DNA from: Dermanyssus gallinae
Taxonomy: Eukaryota > Arthropoda > Arachnida > Mesostigmata > Dermanyssidae
NCBI GenBank assembly: GCA_003439945.1
Contig: QVRM01004868.1
Coordinates: 1-64,000, forward strand
DNA length: 64,000 bases
Direction of reading: 5' to 3'
Below are positions 39,782 to 51,260 of the stretch, one piece after another. Position numbers and translations under genes: made by a program. A model generated the notes under the pieces. That model saw only the letters and a list, made by a program, of their open reading frames with translations, did not search any database and was not told the DNA's origin. Position 1 is the stretch's first letter, and every line of letters begins with the position of its first letter.

Positions 39782-42700
39782 TTACTTGTTTCCACTGACG
39801 ACTACTGAGCTAAGGTATATTATTGTTGCATGGTTTGTTGTTGCCATCTTTTTGATGATGCTAATGAGGGTATTGTTGTCGATGTCATCGTTGCTGTTGA
39901 TTTCGTCATCCTAGCGCCGATTGTGACTGCACCGCTATGACTGCGTCCATTATTGATTTGTGTTCGTACAATGTATTTTTATGTTAGATGGTGAAACGGG
40001 CATGCCAATAGAAATTTAACGTACCATTTTCATGACAATAATAATAATTTCATTATTATTATTATTATTATTATTGTGGTACCGATTTGTCAGCAAACAC
40101 GGCAGCCGTAGGTCCAAGCGTTGCGTGTAGTTTTTTCCATTGTCGGTCTGTTGCGAGCAGCACCTGTCATTCGGCTTATTGCTGCTGTTCCTGCTTCTGC
40201 GGCAGTAGCAGCAGCAACAGACAAGCATGATCCTATGTGCTGTTGGCGCGCGCATGTCGTGTAAATCTCCGACCGAATACAATCACAAACCACGGCATTT
40301 TTCCATATGAACTGGACGGACGCCGAGCGGCTGTGTAAATCGAGCTGGCACATATGTATTTCCGATGCGACATCTCCGTCCTTCGGCTAGTTCCAGCTTC
40401 TTATTACCTCGGGGGCTCGTTCGATACATAAACTCTTGCTCAGAACTTTGTGTCAAACAAACAACGCTGCTGCCTTGTTTTTGTTGTCGATTGTCGTCAG
40501 CTTGGTGTTTTGACACATGCACTACTACATCGTTGGATGCAACGTTGGCTATTTCTAATTGCCGACGTAATTGTTTTTAGGTTAGGGAGCCGCGATCGCC
40601 TCTGAAGACCAAAGGTCACATTTTGGTTTCACATTAGCAGAAACGTTTAGAATAGTTAGTTGTAGTAAAAGCGGCTGCCTAGATGCATGTAGGGCAGTGT
40701 GGCTGGCTAACCGTTAATTACGGTTTTGCGTTAGAAGCAGCATCGCCTGTTCGCAGACCCGGAAATCTTGTTCGCGCGAACAACGCACAATGTATAAGCC
40801 AATTTTTTTTATTCGGCCAAAATCTCGTAAACACATACAGTTTTAAGCTAGATCCGCGTTCGACATCGATCGACATCACTAGTCTACTGTGCGGTTTAAG
40901 TATTGACTGTACTTTAATTTGTTGTTCTTTTTGCTGGGGTTCTTTTTATTTAGAAATTGCTATTGTTCTCTCACCAAACGGAGAGGCAGTGCTTGGTTTT
41001 GCGGCGCTAAAAACCCCTCTCAACGAGCTAATGATGGATAAGACACCGCAACTAACCTAGCGTTTTTTTCTTCTTCTGGCACGTGCGCATGTGGCGAAAA
41101 ATGGCTCTTATTTGGTTAGATTTTTACCACCTGACTGCGGCCGGTTGTGCAGTGGACGGCGTAAACGTTTTGACATTTTTTGGTCACCAGCCTATATCTA
41201 TCGACGTTTCGGGGTCGTTATCGCCTTTAGTGCGTTCATCTTTACGACGGGGGTGGGGGGTCGTGGAAGACTTGTTTTTTCTTTTCTTTCTGTTTTTGTC
41301 TATTTTTCTGCTCGTATTGTCAAGCAAGGAAAAGTGCTCGCGCTAAGCACCGGCATCGGTCGCCGATTGCGACAATGCCGCCGACGATACGATTTACGTG
41401 TTATCCGCACAAATACACTCGCTTTTAGTTAGCATGTTGTCAGATGTTAATGCAGATTATCTTCATCATATGATTGTGCACTGCGTTTTCTTCTTCCGGA
41501 TACGTACAGCTGTCGAAGTTTACTTACTACTTTTATGGCTTAATTACGTACAATGTGTGCGTTAATTTTTAACAAATATAATTTCTTACTTGTATTCGTT
41601 TGCTTTGTTTGTTTGTGCCGCGTGACGCGTTAAGCGGCGAGCTCGTTTAACGCTTCTCGTGGTGCGACGTAGTAAACAGGCGGTACGCAACAAATTTGAC
41701 ACGCTAAATGTGTCACCCGCGTTTGCTCGAAAGAAAACAACAACAACAACAACGAAAACAACAACTACAACAGTAGCTATTATAGACAACAATAACAGTT
41801 ATCACAAGAACAGCAACAATATTGTTCAAAGCAACTGCAGCAACAGCAGTAACAACGGCCAAAACAACACAACAACAAGCTGTACCGTGATCCCTCTTAT
41901 TATTGCTATGGCGGACCTGTATTGACGTTGTTGTTGCTGTTGTTTTTGTTGTTGTTCTCGTACATAAGCGTCGCTTTAGTCATTTATATTGTTGTTTTTA
42001 TTGTTGCTGTACAATGAACGTTGCCGCTTGTTTTTGAGATCGTTCTTATTGTTGTTTATCGTTATTGCTGAGTTTGCGATCATTTCTATTACTGCCAATC
42101 TCGCTGCTGTCGTAGTTCTGTTCGTAGCTTTAAGTTCATCAATGTTTGATTGAATTGAAATTTTATTTTTGGTTATAGTTATACATAGTATTTGTTCAGA
42201 GAGTCTATGACTCACTTGGTTGGGTCCAACATGCCCATTGGGTGTGTATTGTGGTTATTGGTGTTGTTGTTGTTGTTGCTGTTGTTACTGTTGTTACTGC
42301 TGTCATGGCTGCCTGTAGGGGCTTCACTGGCATGCGGCAATCAACTGTGATTGTTGTCGGTATTGTTTTTCTTGCTGTTGTTGTTGCTTCTGCTGCTAGT
42401 GCTGGTTGGTGTTGTTGGCACGAGTTGCATAGTCTGCATAGTCTCCACATAGAGATACATCAATTGCGTTTGCGCTGGCAGCGCATTGACGACGAGTACC
42501 CTCATAGAATAGATGTCTTCTTTTCGCTCCACCACCCCTTTCTGACGTTCTTTTCCCGTCTGTTTGTTCTTACCGATGTATGCTTTGCAGACAGATTGGA
42601 CATCGGCAGCATAGACTTCTGATCGGCAAGGCGGCTCCGGTGCTGGTCAAATCGAGCTGAATCACCTGAATTGCAGCTGTTCCAGCTGCTTCCGTTGCTA

Positions 42701-42901
42701 CGAGAGTCGCCGACGCTGATACCTTCGTTATCCTTGTCGCGCAGAAGCTGAACAGACGCACAGAAGCAGAAGAACTTTGCTCTTCGTTGGATGGACCTTC
42801 GACCTCGTGCCCTCGGGGGATCACCATCATCATCATCGGGGGATCACCCTCGGGGATCACCATAATCATTATCATCATCAGCATCGTAATTACCATCTCT
42901 G
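39372..42901. other. No gene recognised
   Basis: Simple repeats (ATT at about 40051-40075, CAA at about 41737-41762 and TTG at about 41929-41955 and 42261-42300) with low-complexity frames. Frames at 40683-41060 and 41083-41432 have ordinary composition but no family resemblance. Confidence 0.4.
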
Positions 42902-42952
42902 CCAGCGCCATCATCCCCACCAGCGCCACCATCCCCACCAGCGCCACCATCC
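42902..42952 (+). repeat. 18-bp tandem repeat, about three copies
   Basis: CCAGCGCCACCATCCCCA repeats head to tail, the first copy with one change. GGGGATCACC blocks repeat just upstream at about 42815-42861. Confidence 0.85.
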
Positions 42953-43556
42953 TTTCAATCCCCCGTCCGTCAATCGCCAGCATCATCATGATAGAGATCA
43001 CCACGTCATAGGGGTCCCTTCTGTCTTCTTCGGGCAGAGTGTCTGTCTATCCAGTTGCACTGGAAGTCAGCCTACCCTACCGGGATTGTTTGCTGTTTGC
43101 TACTGCTAATGGTGTGCATCGCAACAACAATAACAACAACAATACAATCATCATCATCATCATCGTTGCCGTCGTCGTCGATTCAATGCGTACACGGCGA
43201 ACTCGTCCTCCTGGTCGACCGTCCCTAGGCAGACGAATAGAAAAGAACTGAGAATATACGAGAGAAAAACGAGAGCGGTGGTGGCGGCGACAACGACGAC
43301 GACAAGAAAAAGCCAGTTCGAACCACGAAGACCACGACAACGAACACAGCCAGCACAACAAGTGTGGAACTTCACTGTCGTCCAGCTTCAAATATGACAT
43401 AGTGTCGTCATTTTCGTCGCCGTTTCCGCCGCCCCCTCGAACTCGTCCGCTGTCATCACCGCTGTTAGTGCTGCTCCAGCTGCAGCTGCCACGACCCTCG
43501 GCTTCACACTAGCGTTTCCCACTTCTGAGAACTTCGTAAAGGTTCGTTGTTGTTGT

Positions 43557-43725
43557 CGTAGTAGAAATTGAAGTGATTGTTATAGTATAAGGTGTAGTAG
43601 AAGTGGTATTGATTGTTATAGTACAAGGTGTAGTAGTAGTAGTTGTAGTGATTGTTGTAGTAGTACAAGGTGTAGTAGAAGTTGTGATTGTTGTTGTAGT
43701 ACAATGTGTAGTGGAAGTTGCAGTA
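43557..43725 (+). repeat. GT/A-rich minisatellite of about 40 bp, four to five copies
   Basis: Each unit runs GTAGTAGAAGT, then TGATTGTTATAGTA, then CAAGGT, with length differences of 36-44 bases. A related piece occurs again at about 43908-43933. The repeated spacing is clear, but copies are diverged. Confidence 0.75.
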
Positions 43726-43933
43726 TTTGTGGTTGTTTGAAGTTATGCTTATGCAGTTCCCGATCGATTGCGGGTATTAGGACATGACTGTTTTTTAGTG
43801 GGTTGGAGGAGCCCCACACTACCGGCCCACACTTGCAGACGAGTTTCCTGTGGTGGTGTCCGCGTGTGCGTACCGCATTTTCCAGTTAGTCCTTTAAAAA
43901 AAAGTATTTGTTGTAGTACAAAATGTAGTAGTC

Positions 43934-44196
43934 GTCATAGAATTTACCTTATGGACGAAAGGGATGCACCGGCGAAAGAACACTATTATTGTTGTTGTCA
44001 CGAAGAAACGATAAAGCTCTGTTCTTTGCTCGTTCTCGCTTTTTCTCTTCCCCCTTCTGTTTTCTGTCAGACTCGCTCGATTGCTGGCACGACTGGTAAA
44101 CAATAAAAGGCTGGCGCGAGTAAGCATTTATTGTTTGCCGTTAGCTAACACAATTAGCTGTTGGCCATCTTGGCGCTGACCGAGGAAGCTAGACCA

Positions 44197-44227
<31 letters not shown>

Positions 44228-45091
44228 CATATATATTCTCATTGTTACCGGGGGAGCGTGGGGAGATGGCCGGCGACTCCAATTCCAGGAGTCGCGAGCT
44301 TGATCCCGACGCGGCATGTCCAAAGCGGTCGTAATAATAAAAACAACAACAATAACAACGAGATACACTGGAGCCTATCAGCAATGAACGGGCAGGGATC
44401 GACGCAAAGGAGAGTATTAGAGACAACAATTGCCTCTCGCAGTGTGTTAGAGCAATGCCGCTTCCATAGTGAGCGTCATATGATAGTAAAACAAGCGATT
44501 GTTACTAAAGCCGATACAGTACATTTTCGTTCTACAGCTGGAAATTTGAACACGATTTATAATAAATAAGCCTTTGCTCAAAGCTGTATATATCGACAGC
44601 TCTGAGAACGATTCCGTCGGTCAAATTGTGCGTGGTCGTGCGAAGGTCCCCACGAAAAAAAACTAGATTATCACTACATTTTAGTTTGTTTACCAAGAGA
44701 AGCACGGTTATGGAAGGAGTTCATCATTTGTTTGGGCTCCGCACACGTCCCATTACTATTTCCAATCTTTTATCGATGGATGTTCTCCACTGCTAAATGA
44801 AAGTTTGAAGATATCGTTTTTAAAACTTTACACCTTATTTTGTTAAAGTTCAATTAAATAGACGACCAAATGGTGCTTTAATACACAAAACAGGTGTAAG
44901 ATGTATATGGATGTGTATTCCCTGGTCTAGGCGGTTCACAGCTGAAGCAATACAAATTTGTTTGGGACTGAGCACAGACCAGACTCAAAAATATTTGCGC
45001 TGAAAATGGTATTTTGATAAGACTCAGAATGTTTTAAAACGCCAATTACAATCATGACTGATGTTTCAAATGTGGCTCTGGCTTACCGAGA
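43934..45091. other. No gene recognised
   Basis: TA tract at about 44199-44235. A tRNA-like segment around GAGCTTGATCCCGACGC (about 44297-44313) has a weak B-box but no convincing cloverleaf. The rest is featureless to me. Confidence 0.4.
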
Positions 45092-45200
45092 AAGTTGGCT
45101 CAGTGGCAAAGCGATTGCCTTGCATTTGCAGAGCACCTACGTAATCTGTGCCGGACCAACGTTACCGCCACAGCGGTTCAACGCGCCGGTTCAGTCCTGC
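45092..45200 (+). repeat. tRNA-like segment, possible SINE head
   Basis: An A-box-like TTGGCTCAGTGGCAAAGCG is followed about 90 bases later by B-box-like GGTTCAACGC and GGTTCAGTCC. The spacing is too long for a normal tRNA. It may be the head of another tRNA-derived repeat; no second copy was seen in the window. Confidence 0.35.
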
Positions 45201-45374
45201 CGGTTCAGTGCAGATTTCTGCAGTAAAAGATCCCCTCGGCTCGTGAGTCAACAGACGGGAAAATCCTAACGCCATGGGAACGAAGCTGTCTGTTAGTATG
45301 GGGCGCGGAGACGGTTTTGCGTACACCTGCCAGCGGTTATAGAAGTCGGGAAACTGGCGAGCGCCCACGACTCG

Positions 45375-45666
45375 TTGAAAATCGTATATTGGCGACGTAC
45401 AGGAAACTGTCGCTGCGGGACACGATTCAGCCGATCTTTATCGAAACGCTCGGGCCATTGGGTAAGAAAACCGTCAAGTTCCTCAAGGAGCTCGAAAAGA
45501 GGGCTACTGCACCCTGTGACGAAGGGTGCGCGAGCCGGAGAGTACCTGTTGCAGCGTACCTATCTTCACGGAGGTTCAACGAGAAAATGCAGTGGCGGCA
45601 GTGGGCTCGCTTCCATCGCCCCATCCAGGGGAAGAGCTGCCAGAAATGCCGTAGCAGTAATATCTA
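45375..45666 (+). pseudogene. Non-LTR reverse transcriptase C-terminal relic
   Basis: The frame around 45375-45530 reads ENRILATYRKLSLRDTIQP, then IFIETLGPLGKKTVKFLKEL, then EKRA. This resembles the region after the catalytic domain in a family of metazoan LINE-like reverse transcriptases, which have a VPVAIETLGP-type block followed by an LxELGRR-type block. About 100 bases later another frame gives RNAVAVISNT and then a stop, like the QRGNAxxVxGT ending of those proteins. A frame change lies between the two. The catalytic domain is absent, so it is a dead 3' fragment. The identification rests on motif memory and needs a search. Confidence 0.45.
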
Positions 45667-45955
45667 ATACTTGACCATTAACACACGAAATATCAAACAA
45701 ACTAGTCGTACTTCCGTCCCGAAAGTGCTCTTCTTCATTGTTGGCCACCACCTTTATTCATGTCTGGACAAGACTATCGACTACTGCTACTAATTTGTTT
45801 TACTCTGCATTTTGACAGAATTTATATGGCAAGAACAACGAATGAGATTACGTTACAAATCTCTTGAACATTCTACGGTCTTTTGCGCTCACTTGTTGTA
45901 AACATAGCAAACTTCTTACAGGCATTTTTAAAAACACATCTAAGAATTCCAGTTC

Positions 45956-45996
<41 letters not shown>

Positions 45997-46008
45997 GCAC
46001 GTCTAGAG

Positions 46009-46072
<64 letters not shown>

Positions 46073-46084
46073 CTCTAGACGTGC
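45997..46084. repeat. 88-bp perfect palindrome with (TA)n core
   Basis: A 16-base arm, GCACGTCTAGAGATAC, is followed by 56 bases of alternating TA and then the exact reverse complement. Flanking ACATATA and TATATGT continue the symmetry after a small offset. A separate TA tract ends just to the left (about 45990). Confidence 0.9.
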
Positions 46085-46932
46085 ATTTATATGTGTCGAT
46101 ACCCTTTTATACTGCACGTAGTACTGCAGTGGAGTCTGTCCAGCAGTTGCCACAAAATCAATTTTTCAAATAAACCGACCTGAAAAGAGGGAGACCAACA
46201 TATCATACAGTGCAGCACGATATCTGTGATCACGATCACATACTGTCTACGGCAGCAATTGCAAAGCCCTTGGAATGTTGAAGCTCATAGATGTAGCTAT
46301 TTGCCTATGCAGCGGTGCATTTTTTCTAGCATATAGTTTCATAGAGCAGTCACCATAATTTGGTCTCGTATCCGCTGAAACTGCTTAATAGTAGGCGTAA
46401 CGGGATACGGTCGGGCGCACCAGAGTGGGTAGTGGAGCTGCCATTCCACTGGCTCTGAATGATCTCGTTTTTGACCAGAGAGAGAGAAATACAGAGGAAG
46501 AGAAAGAGAGATTCATATAGTGTGGCAGCACTCAGCGGTCGACAGTGTACGCGGAATGGTGGACACAGATCGCTGGACACGCATAAGCTGAATCTACCTA
46601 CACTATCAGTTAGCTAATTGCTCGCTCAATAGTGAGCGATAGAGAGAAACTGCGTTTTAACGAGTTAAATTGGAACTACATGGACAAACATGGTTCTGTG
46701 CTTAAGGTACAGTTGCGTGGCAGTGTGGTGGTACCCAGCAGGAATAGCAGCAGTCCAGCTAACGACGGCGGCGGCGGCGAAAACGTTGAATGACGTGGCC
46801 TCGTGCTTAACCGACCGATTACCGTAAACAGAATTTCATTATGACACGGGACTGCGAAACTGCTCGTGTTACACCGCTCGCGTCTTCGAATGCTTTTCTC
46901 GCTTTAAATAGATGTATATATTTATTTACATG

Positions 46933-46951
46933 CATATATATATATATATAT

Positions 46952-47032
<81 letters not shown>
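46933..47032. repeat. (TA)n microsatellite, about 100 bp
   Basis: Alternating TA with AA interruptions near 46952 and 46966. Further tracts lie at 47177-47220 and 47394-47428. Confidence 0.95.
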
Positions 47033-47034
<2 letters not shown>

Positions 47035-47174
47035 TTATGGAAAGAACTGCCCGGGAAGGTTGTACACTGGGCATCTTTTCATTGAGGCGGATGCCTCTGG
47101 AGACGAGAACTACTATTCAAATCGACCGTTCACTGATAACCTGTTGTTCTCTTACTAAGATCTGGTTTTCAGTG

Positions 47175-47213
<39 letters not shown>

Positions 47214-47390
47214 TATATATAAGGCAAGTAGATATCTAGCTATATAGGAAGTGTCTAATACGAGCATTTATTGGCTGTTTTCTTTCGTTTCATCCTTGTA
47301 GCGTTTTCTTGTTATTTGGTAGGATTTTCTCCTCAATCTTGACATATTCGCTCTTTCTTTTAGTCTTTGGAGATAAATATATATGCATGG

Positions 47391-47433
<43 letters not shown>

Positions 47434-48103
47434 TTGCTGTTGCCAATACGATGTCGCTGGTCATCACTGTCTACGTGATTCCCACCTGCCGCGGCCTATC
47501 TACATATGAACACGATGACGACGACGACTACCACAATGATGATCCGCCCTGTGGGTAGATCGAATCGTGTGGGTGGGTGTCTGTCTTTATCGTGCGTGTG
47601 CTTCGTCCTTTCCGACGCAACTGGATGTTGTTGGTGGCGCCCCGGTGGCCTGTTTCGAGCTCAGAGAGAGATAGATAGATAGATAGATAGATACACGCGT
47701 CATCCCATAACAAGCGATGAGAATTTGACTACTGCTGATGCTGATGCTGCTGCAAACGGCTACGGGGAGCGCTGAAGTAAGCCGAACACATACAGACAGA
47801 GACACACTGAACACGCCATCATTGTGACTTCATGATTGGCGATTAGCCATAGGATCATCACTATCTGCTGCTGTTGCTGCTGCTGGCGGCTCGCTTTCCA
47901 ACTTGGTGCAACGCTTCCTCACCAGCCGTCACCAGCCAACTACCCCACAGCGTACATGCGTACAATAACACTATCGCCATTACCGCTATGTGTCACACCA
48001 TTGCAACCGCTGCGCGACATCTCGCCAATCTCGTGTGTGGTCCTGTCGGCACGCCGCTTTATGTAGTAGTCTTTAATCTATAGCAGAATCAATAGGAAAG
48101 GCC

Positions 48104-48151
<48 letters not shown>

Positions 48152-48153
48152 CA
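47033..48153. other. No gene recognised
   Basis: TA tracts, a GATA run at about 47672-47692 and a TA tract at 48109-48145. No credible coding frame. Confidence 0.45.
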
Positions 48154-48310
48154 GGCGACGGTGTGGTCGAGGGGGCTAAGCGCGCTTGTCATGGTTGTCA
48201 TCATCAACCGGGTGTCGCTGGTTCGATCCCTGTTGTTGACTGATTTTTTTCCGAGACTGTGAATCTGCGCATCGAGCATTGTACTGCGACTAGATTTTCT
48301 GTCAGGAAAA
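48154..48310 (+). mobile_element. tRNA-derived SINE, family 2, copy 3
   Basis: The head GGCGACGGTGTGGTCGAGGG, then GTCATGGTTGTCATCATC, and a good B-box, CTGGTTCGATCCC, 45-50 bases after the A-box region. The 3' body after TGATTTTTTTCCGAG is diverged from the other copies. It starts right after a TA microsatellite. Confidence 0.7.
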
Positions 48311-48683
48311 GCTCAAATAGGTCCATTATGATGCGTAGGATATGACCTGAGTAAAGGTAGAGCTAAAGTGATGGCTTGCAGTAGTGCTCAACGTAGATAA
48401 GACTACGAAGAAGTATGTTTTGTGTGTGCAGACAGGGGCAAATATTTTCTGCTGTAAATGTTTTTTCAACATACCTCAATTAGTACAGGATACATATTAT
48501 AATTGCTACTTATAATATTCAATACCAGTATAGTAAATAGCTTGATTGTCAGTTAGAACGGTCCCTTTAAAAAGTGGGTTCGAATATGCTTAAATCCTCC
48601 TCCTTGACGAACCAGGGGATAAGCCCAAAGGTCACACAGAGGCAAAGACTGAAATGGTTCAACCGGGTGTGTATATATATATA

Positions 48684-49971
48684 GAGGTAGTTCTACAAGT
48701 TCTTAAAATGAGCTTTTCAGAATTCGATTTTTTTCGCGCTTTCACCGCTATTGGAAACGGCAACTTTTCGATTGCTAGCAGTCAAAATATTATGGTGATT
48801 GGCCGTTGCGATTTCGTTTGATCGCTTTTCCCGTGCAACGTATCGGCGTGATTTTGAAAAATTGAGAAAAAGGAGTTTCGAGTGGTTATCAAGCGTTTTT
48901 ATTTTAAAAGTTGGAATGCGACCCAAGTGAAAACTGAGTTAGACGAGGTGTACGGTGACTCTGCGCCATATTTTGCCACTGTTTCCAACAGGATTAATGA
49001 GTTAAAAAGAGGTCGCAGGAGCACCGAGGATGAACTACGTTAGGACGCCCAAAAACGGCAACTGATGAGGAAAACGTGGAAAAAGTGCGGAAAATCGTTG
49101 CCGCAGATAAGCGAGTGAACATTAAGGAGATATCGGAGGCCTTGGGGATCAGTTTGGGTAGTGTGCATTTCATCCTGCACGAGAACTTGAAGATGAAAAA
49201 ACTCAGCGCAAAATGAGTGCCGCATTTGCTCAACCAAGGCCAAACAGACGCGCGTGTTTCCGCTTCACAGCGAAATTTAGCCAAGATGTCGAAAAATCCG
49301 TCGGATTTTTGGCGCAGATTCGTGACCGTCGATGAAAGCTGGGTCCATCACTACACTCCCGAGACCCAAGAAGCATCTCGCCAATGGTGTGCACCTGGTG
49401 AAGAACCTCCGAAGAGGGTGCGGACAACGGCATCGGCCGGAAAGATGATGGCTACGGTTTTTTGGGACCAACGTGGAATAAGTCTGGTCGACTACCTTGA
49501 GAGCGGTAAAACGATCTCAGGAGAATATTATGCAAGACTGTTGGACTGCCTGAAGCAAGAACTCATCGTGAAACGGTCCGCTTTGCAGAATAAGGTTGTC
49601 CTGTTTCACCAGGGCAATGCTCATGCACACAAGTCGCGGCAAGCATCGGCAAAACTGGCCCAACTGAGGTTCGAACTTATTGAACAACCTTCCTATTCTT
49701 CAGACCTGGCCCCTCTGATTATTTCCTCTTCAGACATTTGAAGAATCGTCTCGGTGGAAAGCGTTTTTCCAGCAATGAAAAGGTTACAACTGCTGTCAAT
49801 GCCTATTTTCAGTCTAAAGACGCAGAATTTTACTCAAAAGGTATAAATGCTCTGAAATATCGGTGGGAAACGTGTATTGAGCTTCTCGGGGAGTATATCG
49901 AATAAGAAAAAATTAAAAACAAGATTTGGAAAATTCTTGGTTTTCATTTTAAGAACTTGTAGAACTACCTG
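48684..49971 (+). mobile_element. Mariner element 1, complete but inactive
   Basis: A 1288-bp element with TA on each side (48682-48683 and 49972-49973). The terminal inverted repeats, starting AGGTAGTTCTACAAGTTC, match for 27 bases without error; only the outermost base differs (G against C). It lies at the end of a TA tract, and its right flank is immediately followed by a second mariner. Structure and length are normal for a DD34D mariner. The transposase gene inside is broken, so any movement would need an enzyme from elsewhere. Confidence 0.92.
48873..49905 (+). pseudogene. Mariner transposase of element 1, disrupted
   Basis: The reading order follows a DD34D mariner transposase of a type I would group with irritans. 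An N-terminal HTH part (EFRVVIKRFYFKSWNATQ, then VYGDSAP) ends at a frame break near RGRRSTEDE. A second HTH block (VNIKEISEALGISLGSVH, then FILHENLKMKKL) runs into a TGA at 49214-49216 where W normally precedes VP. The catalytic part carries the first Asp in FVTVDESWVHHYTPE (codon at 49331). The second Asp is replaced by Gly in LFHQGNAHAHKS (codon at 49613). A one-base loss near 49712 throws the YSSDLAP block out of frame before the third Asp. Downstream, HLKNRLGGKRFSSNEKV and the end ELLGEYIE are readable in the shifted frame. The enzyme would cut and join at TA sites if intact. Confidence 0.9.
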
Positions 49972-49975
49972 TATA

Positions 49976-51258
49976 TTAGGTAAGTCAAAAAGTTCGTCGG
50001 CTTTCTGGGACCACATTTTTGAAATTCCCGCGCTCTGCAGCAGGGCCGCCTGAGAGTGCGGCTGGGTGTTTACATTCAGGAGCAGACCCGTGGCGGCGCG
50101 ACGGTATACCGGTTCCAATTTTACCGTTTCGTTTGCGGAATTGGCAGCTGTTTGCAATGGAGGACAAAAATACGCATTTTCGACACATTATGTTGTTCTC
50201 CTACCGTGAAGGCATACGTGCAGCGCAAACAACCCGGAGGATATGTGCAGTCTACGGCGAAAACGCAGTACACAAATCCACAGTCGAAAAGCGATTCGCC
50301 CGTTTCAAAGCTGGAAACTTCAATCTCGAAGATGAACCGAGGTCAGGACGACCCAATGTTGTGGAGACCGACGAAGTCATAAGCCTGGTTACTTCGAACC
50401 CAGGTTTGACCATAAAATAAATTGAAGATGTAACGGGAGTCTCCCACGGAACCGTTTGGAATCGCCTCCATGATGCAGGTTTCTCGTGCAAGCGGAATAT
50501 CTGGCTACCACACGACCTCAATGATAGGCAGCTTGAAGGGCGAGTCGATACCTGTCACGCGCTCCTCCGGAAGAACTCGAATGAGCCATTTCTGAGGAGA
50601 TTGATAACCGGCGATGAAAAATGGATACTCTACAGAAACGTAACACAGAAAAGAAGTTGGGTCCCCAGAGGTTCTCAGGCCGCAGCTATCCCTAAACCCG
50701 AAATTCATCAGAAGAAGGTTATGCTGTGCTGCTGGTGGGACTGCAAGGGCGTCGTGTATTTTGAGCTGCTTCCAATGGGTCAGACGATCAACTCCGTCGT
50801 CTACTGCAGACAACTCGAAGATTTGAAGGCTGCAGTAGCAACGAAGCGCCCAGAATTATCAAACAGGTGGGCGTCACTTTTCAACATGATAAGGCGACAC
50901 CACACAAAAGTTTGGCCACCCGGCAAAAATTGGCGGAGTTTGACTGGGATGTGCTGCCGCGCCCAGCTTATAGTCCCGACCTCGCACCATCTGATTATCA
51001 CTTGTTCAGGTCTCTCCAGAACTCCCTTGATGGCACAACATTTGAATCTTTGGAGGCTATAAAAAATCACCTCACTCAGTATTTCGACGAGAAGGACAAG
51101 ACGTTCTGGGAGAAAGGAATCATGGATCTACCGAGGCGATGGGCGAAGGTTATCGAACAAAACGGTCAATATATCATTGAATAAAAATACTGTTGTCTGC
51201 ATAAATAAGGCTCTTTAAAATCGGGTAAAAAAGCCGACGAACTTTTTGACTTACCTAA
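49976..51258 (+). mobile_element. Mariner element 2, complete, lightly damaged
   Basis: A 1283-bp element with TA at 49974-49975 and 51259-51260 and perfect 29-bp inverted repeats beginning TTAGGTAAGTCAAAAAGTTC. It directly follows mariner element 1, with only TATA between them. Its ends and transposase differ clearly from element 1, so the pair is two independent insertions and not a duplication. Perfect ends and only two obvious gene lesions suggest a fairly recent insertion. Confidence 0.93.
50157..51184 (+). pseudogene. Mariner transposase of element 2, two lesions
   Basis: The ATG at 50157 starts MEDKNTHFRHIMLFSYREG, a normal mariner N-terminus, followed by the paired helix-turn-helix region (VYGENAVHKSTVEKRFARF, then GNFNLEDEPRSGRP). 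An in-frame TAA lies at 50418-50420, just before IEDVTGVSHGTVWNRL. The catalytic triad is intact: Asp in LITGDEKWILY (codon at 50613), Asp in TFQHDKATPHKS (50888) and Asp in YSPDLAPSDYHLF (50993). The last two are 34 residues apart, so the motif is DD34D. A one-base frameshift near 50862-50870 separates RPELSNR from GVTFQHD. The usual Asn after the second Asp is Lys here. The C-terminus WAKVIEQNGQYIIE is complete. Motif wording is close to the mellifera/cecropia group; I am less sure of the subgroup. Confidence 0.92.
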
Positions 51259-51260
51259 TA

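Noticed and set aside
48717..48926. 69-codon minus frame within mariner element 1, and similar minus frames to 51070
   Set aside because: Shadows of the plus-strand transposase genes.
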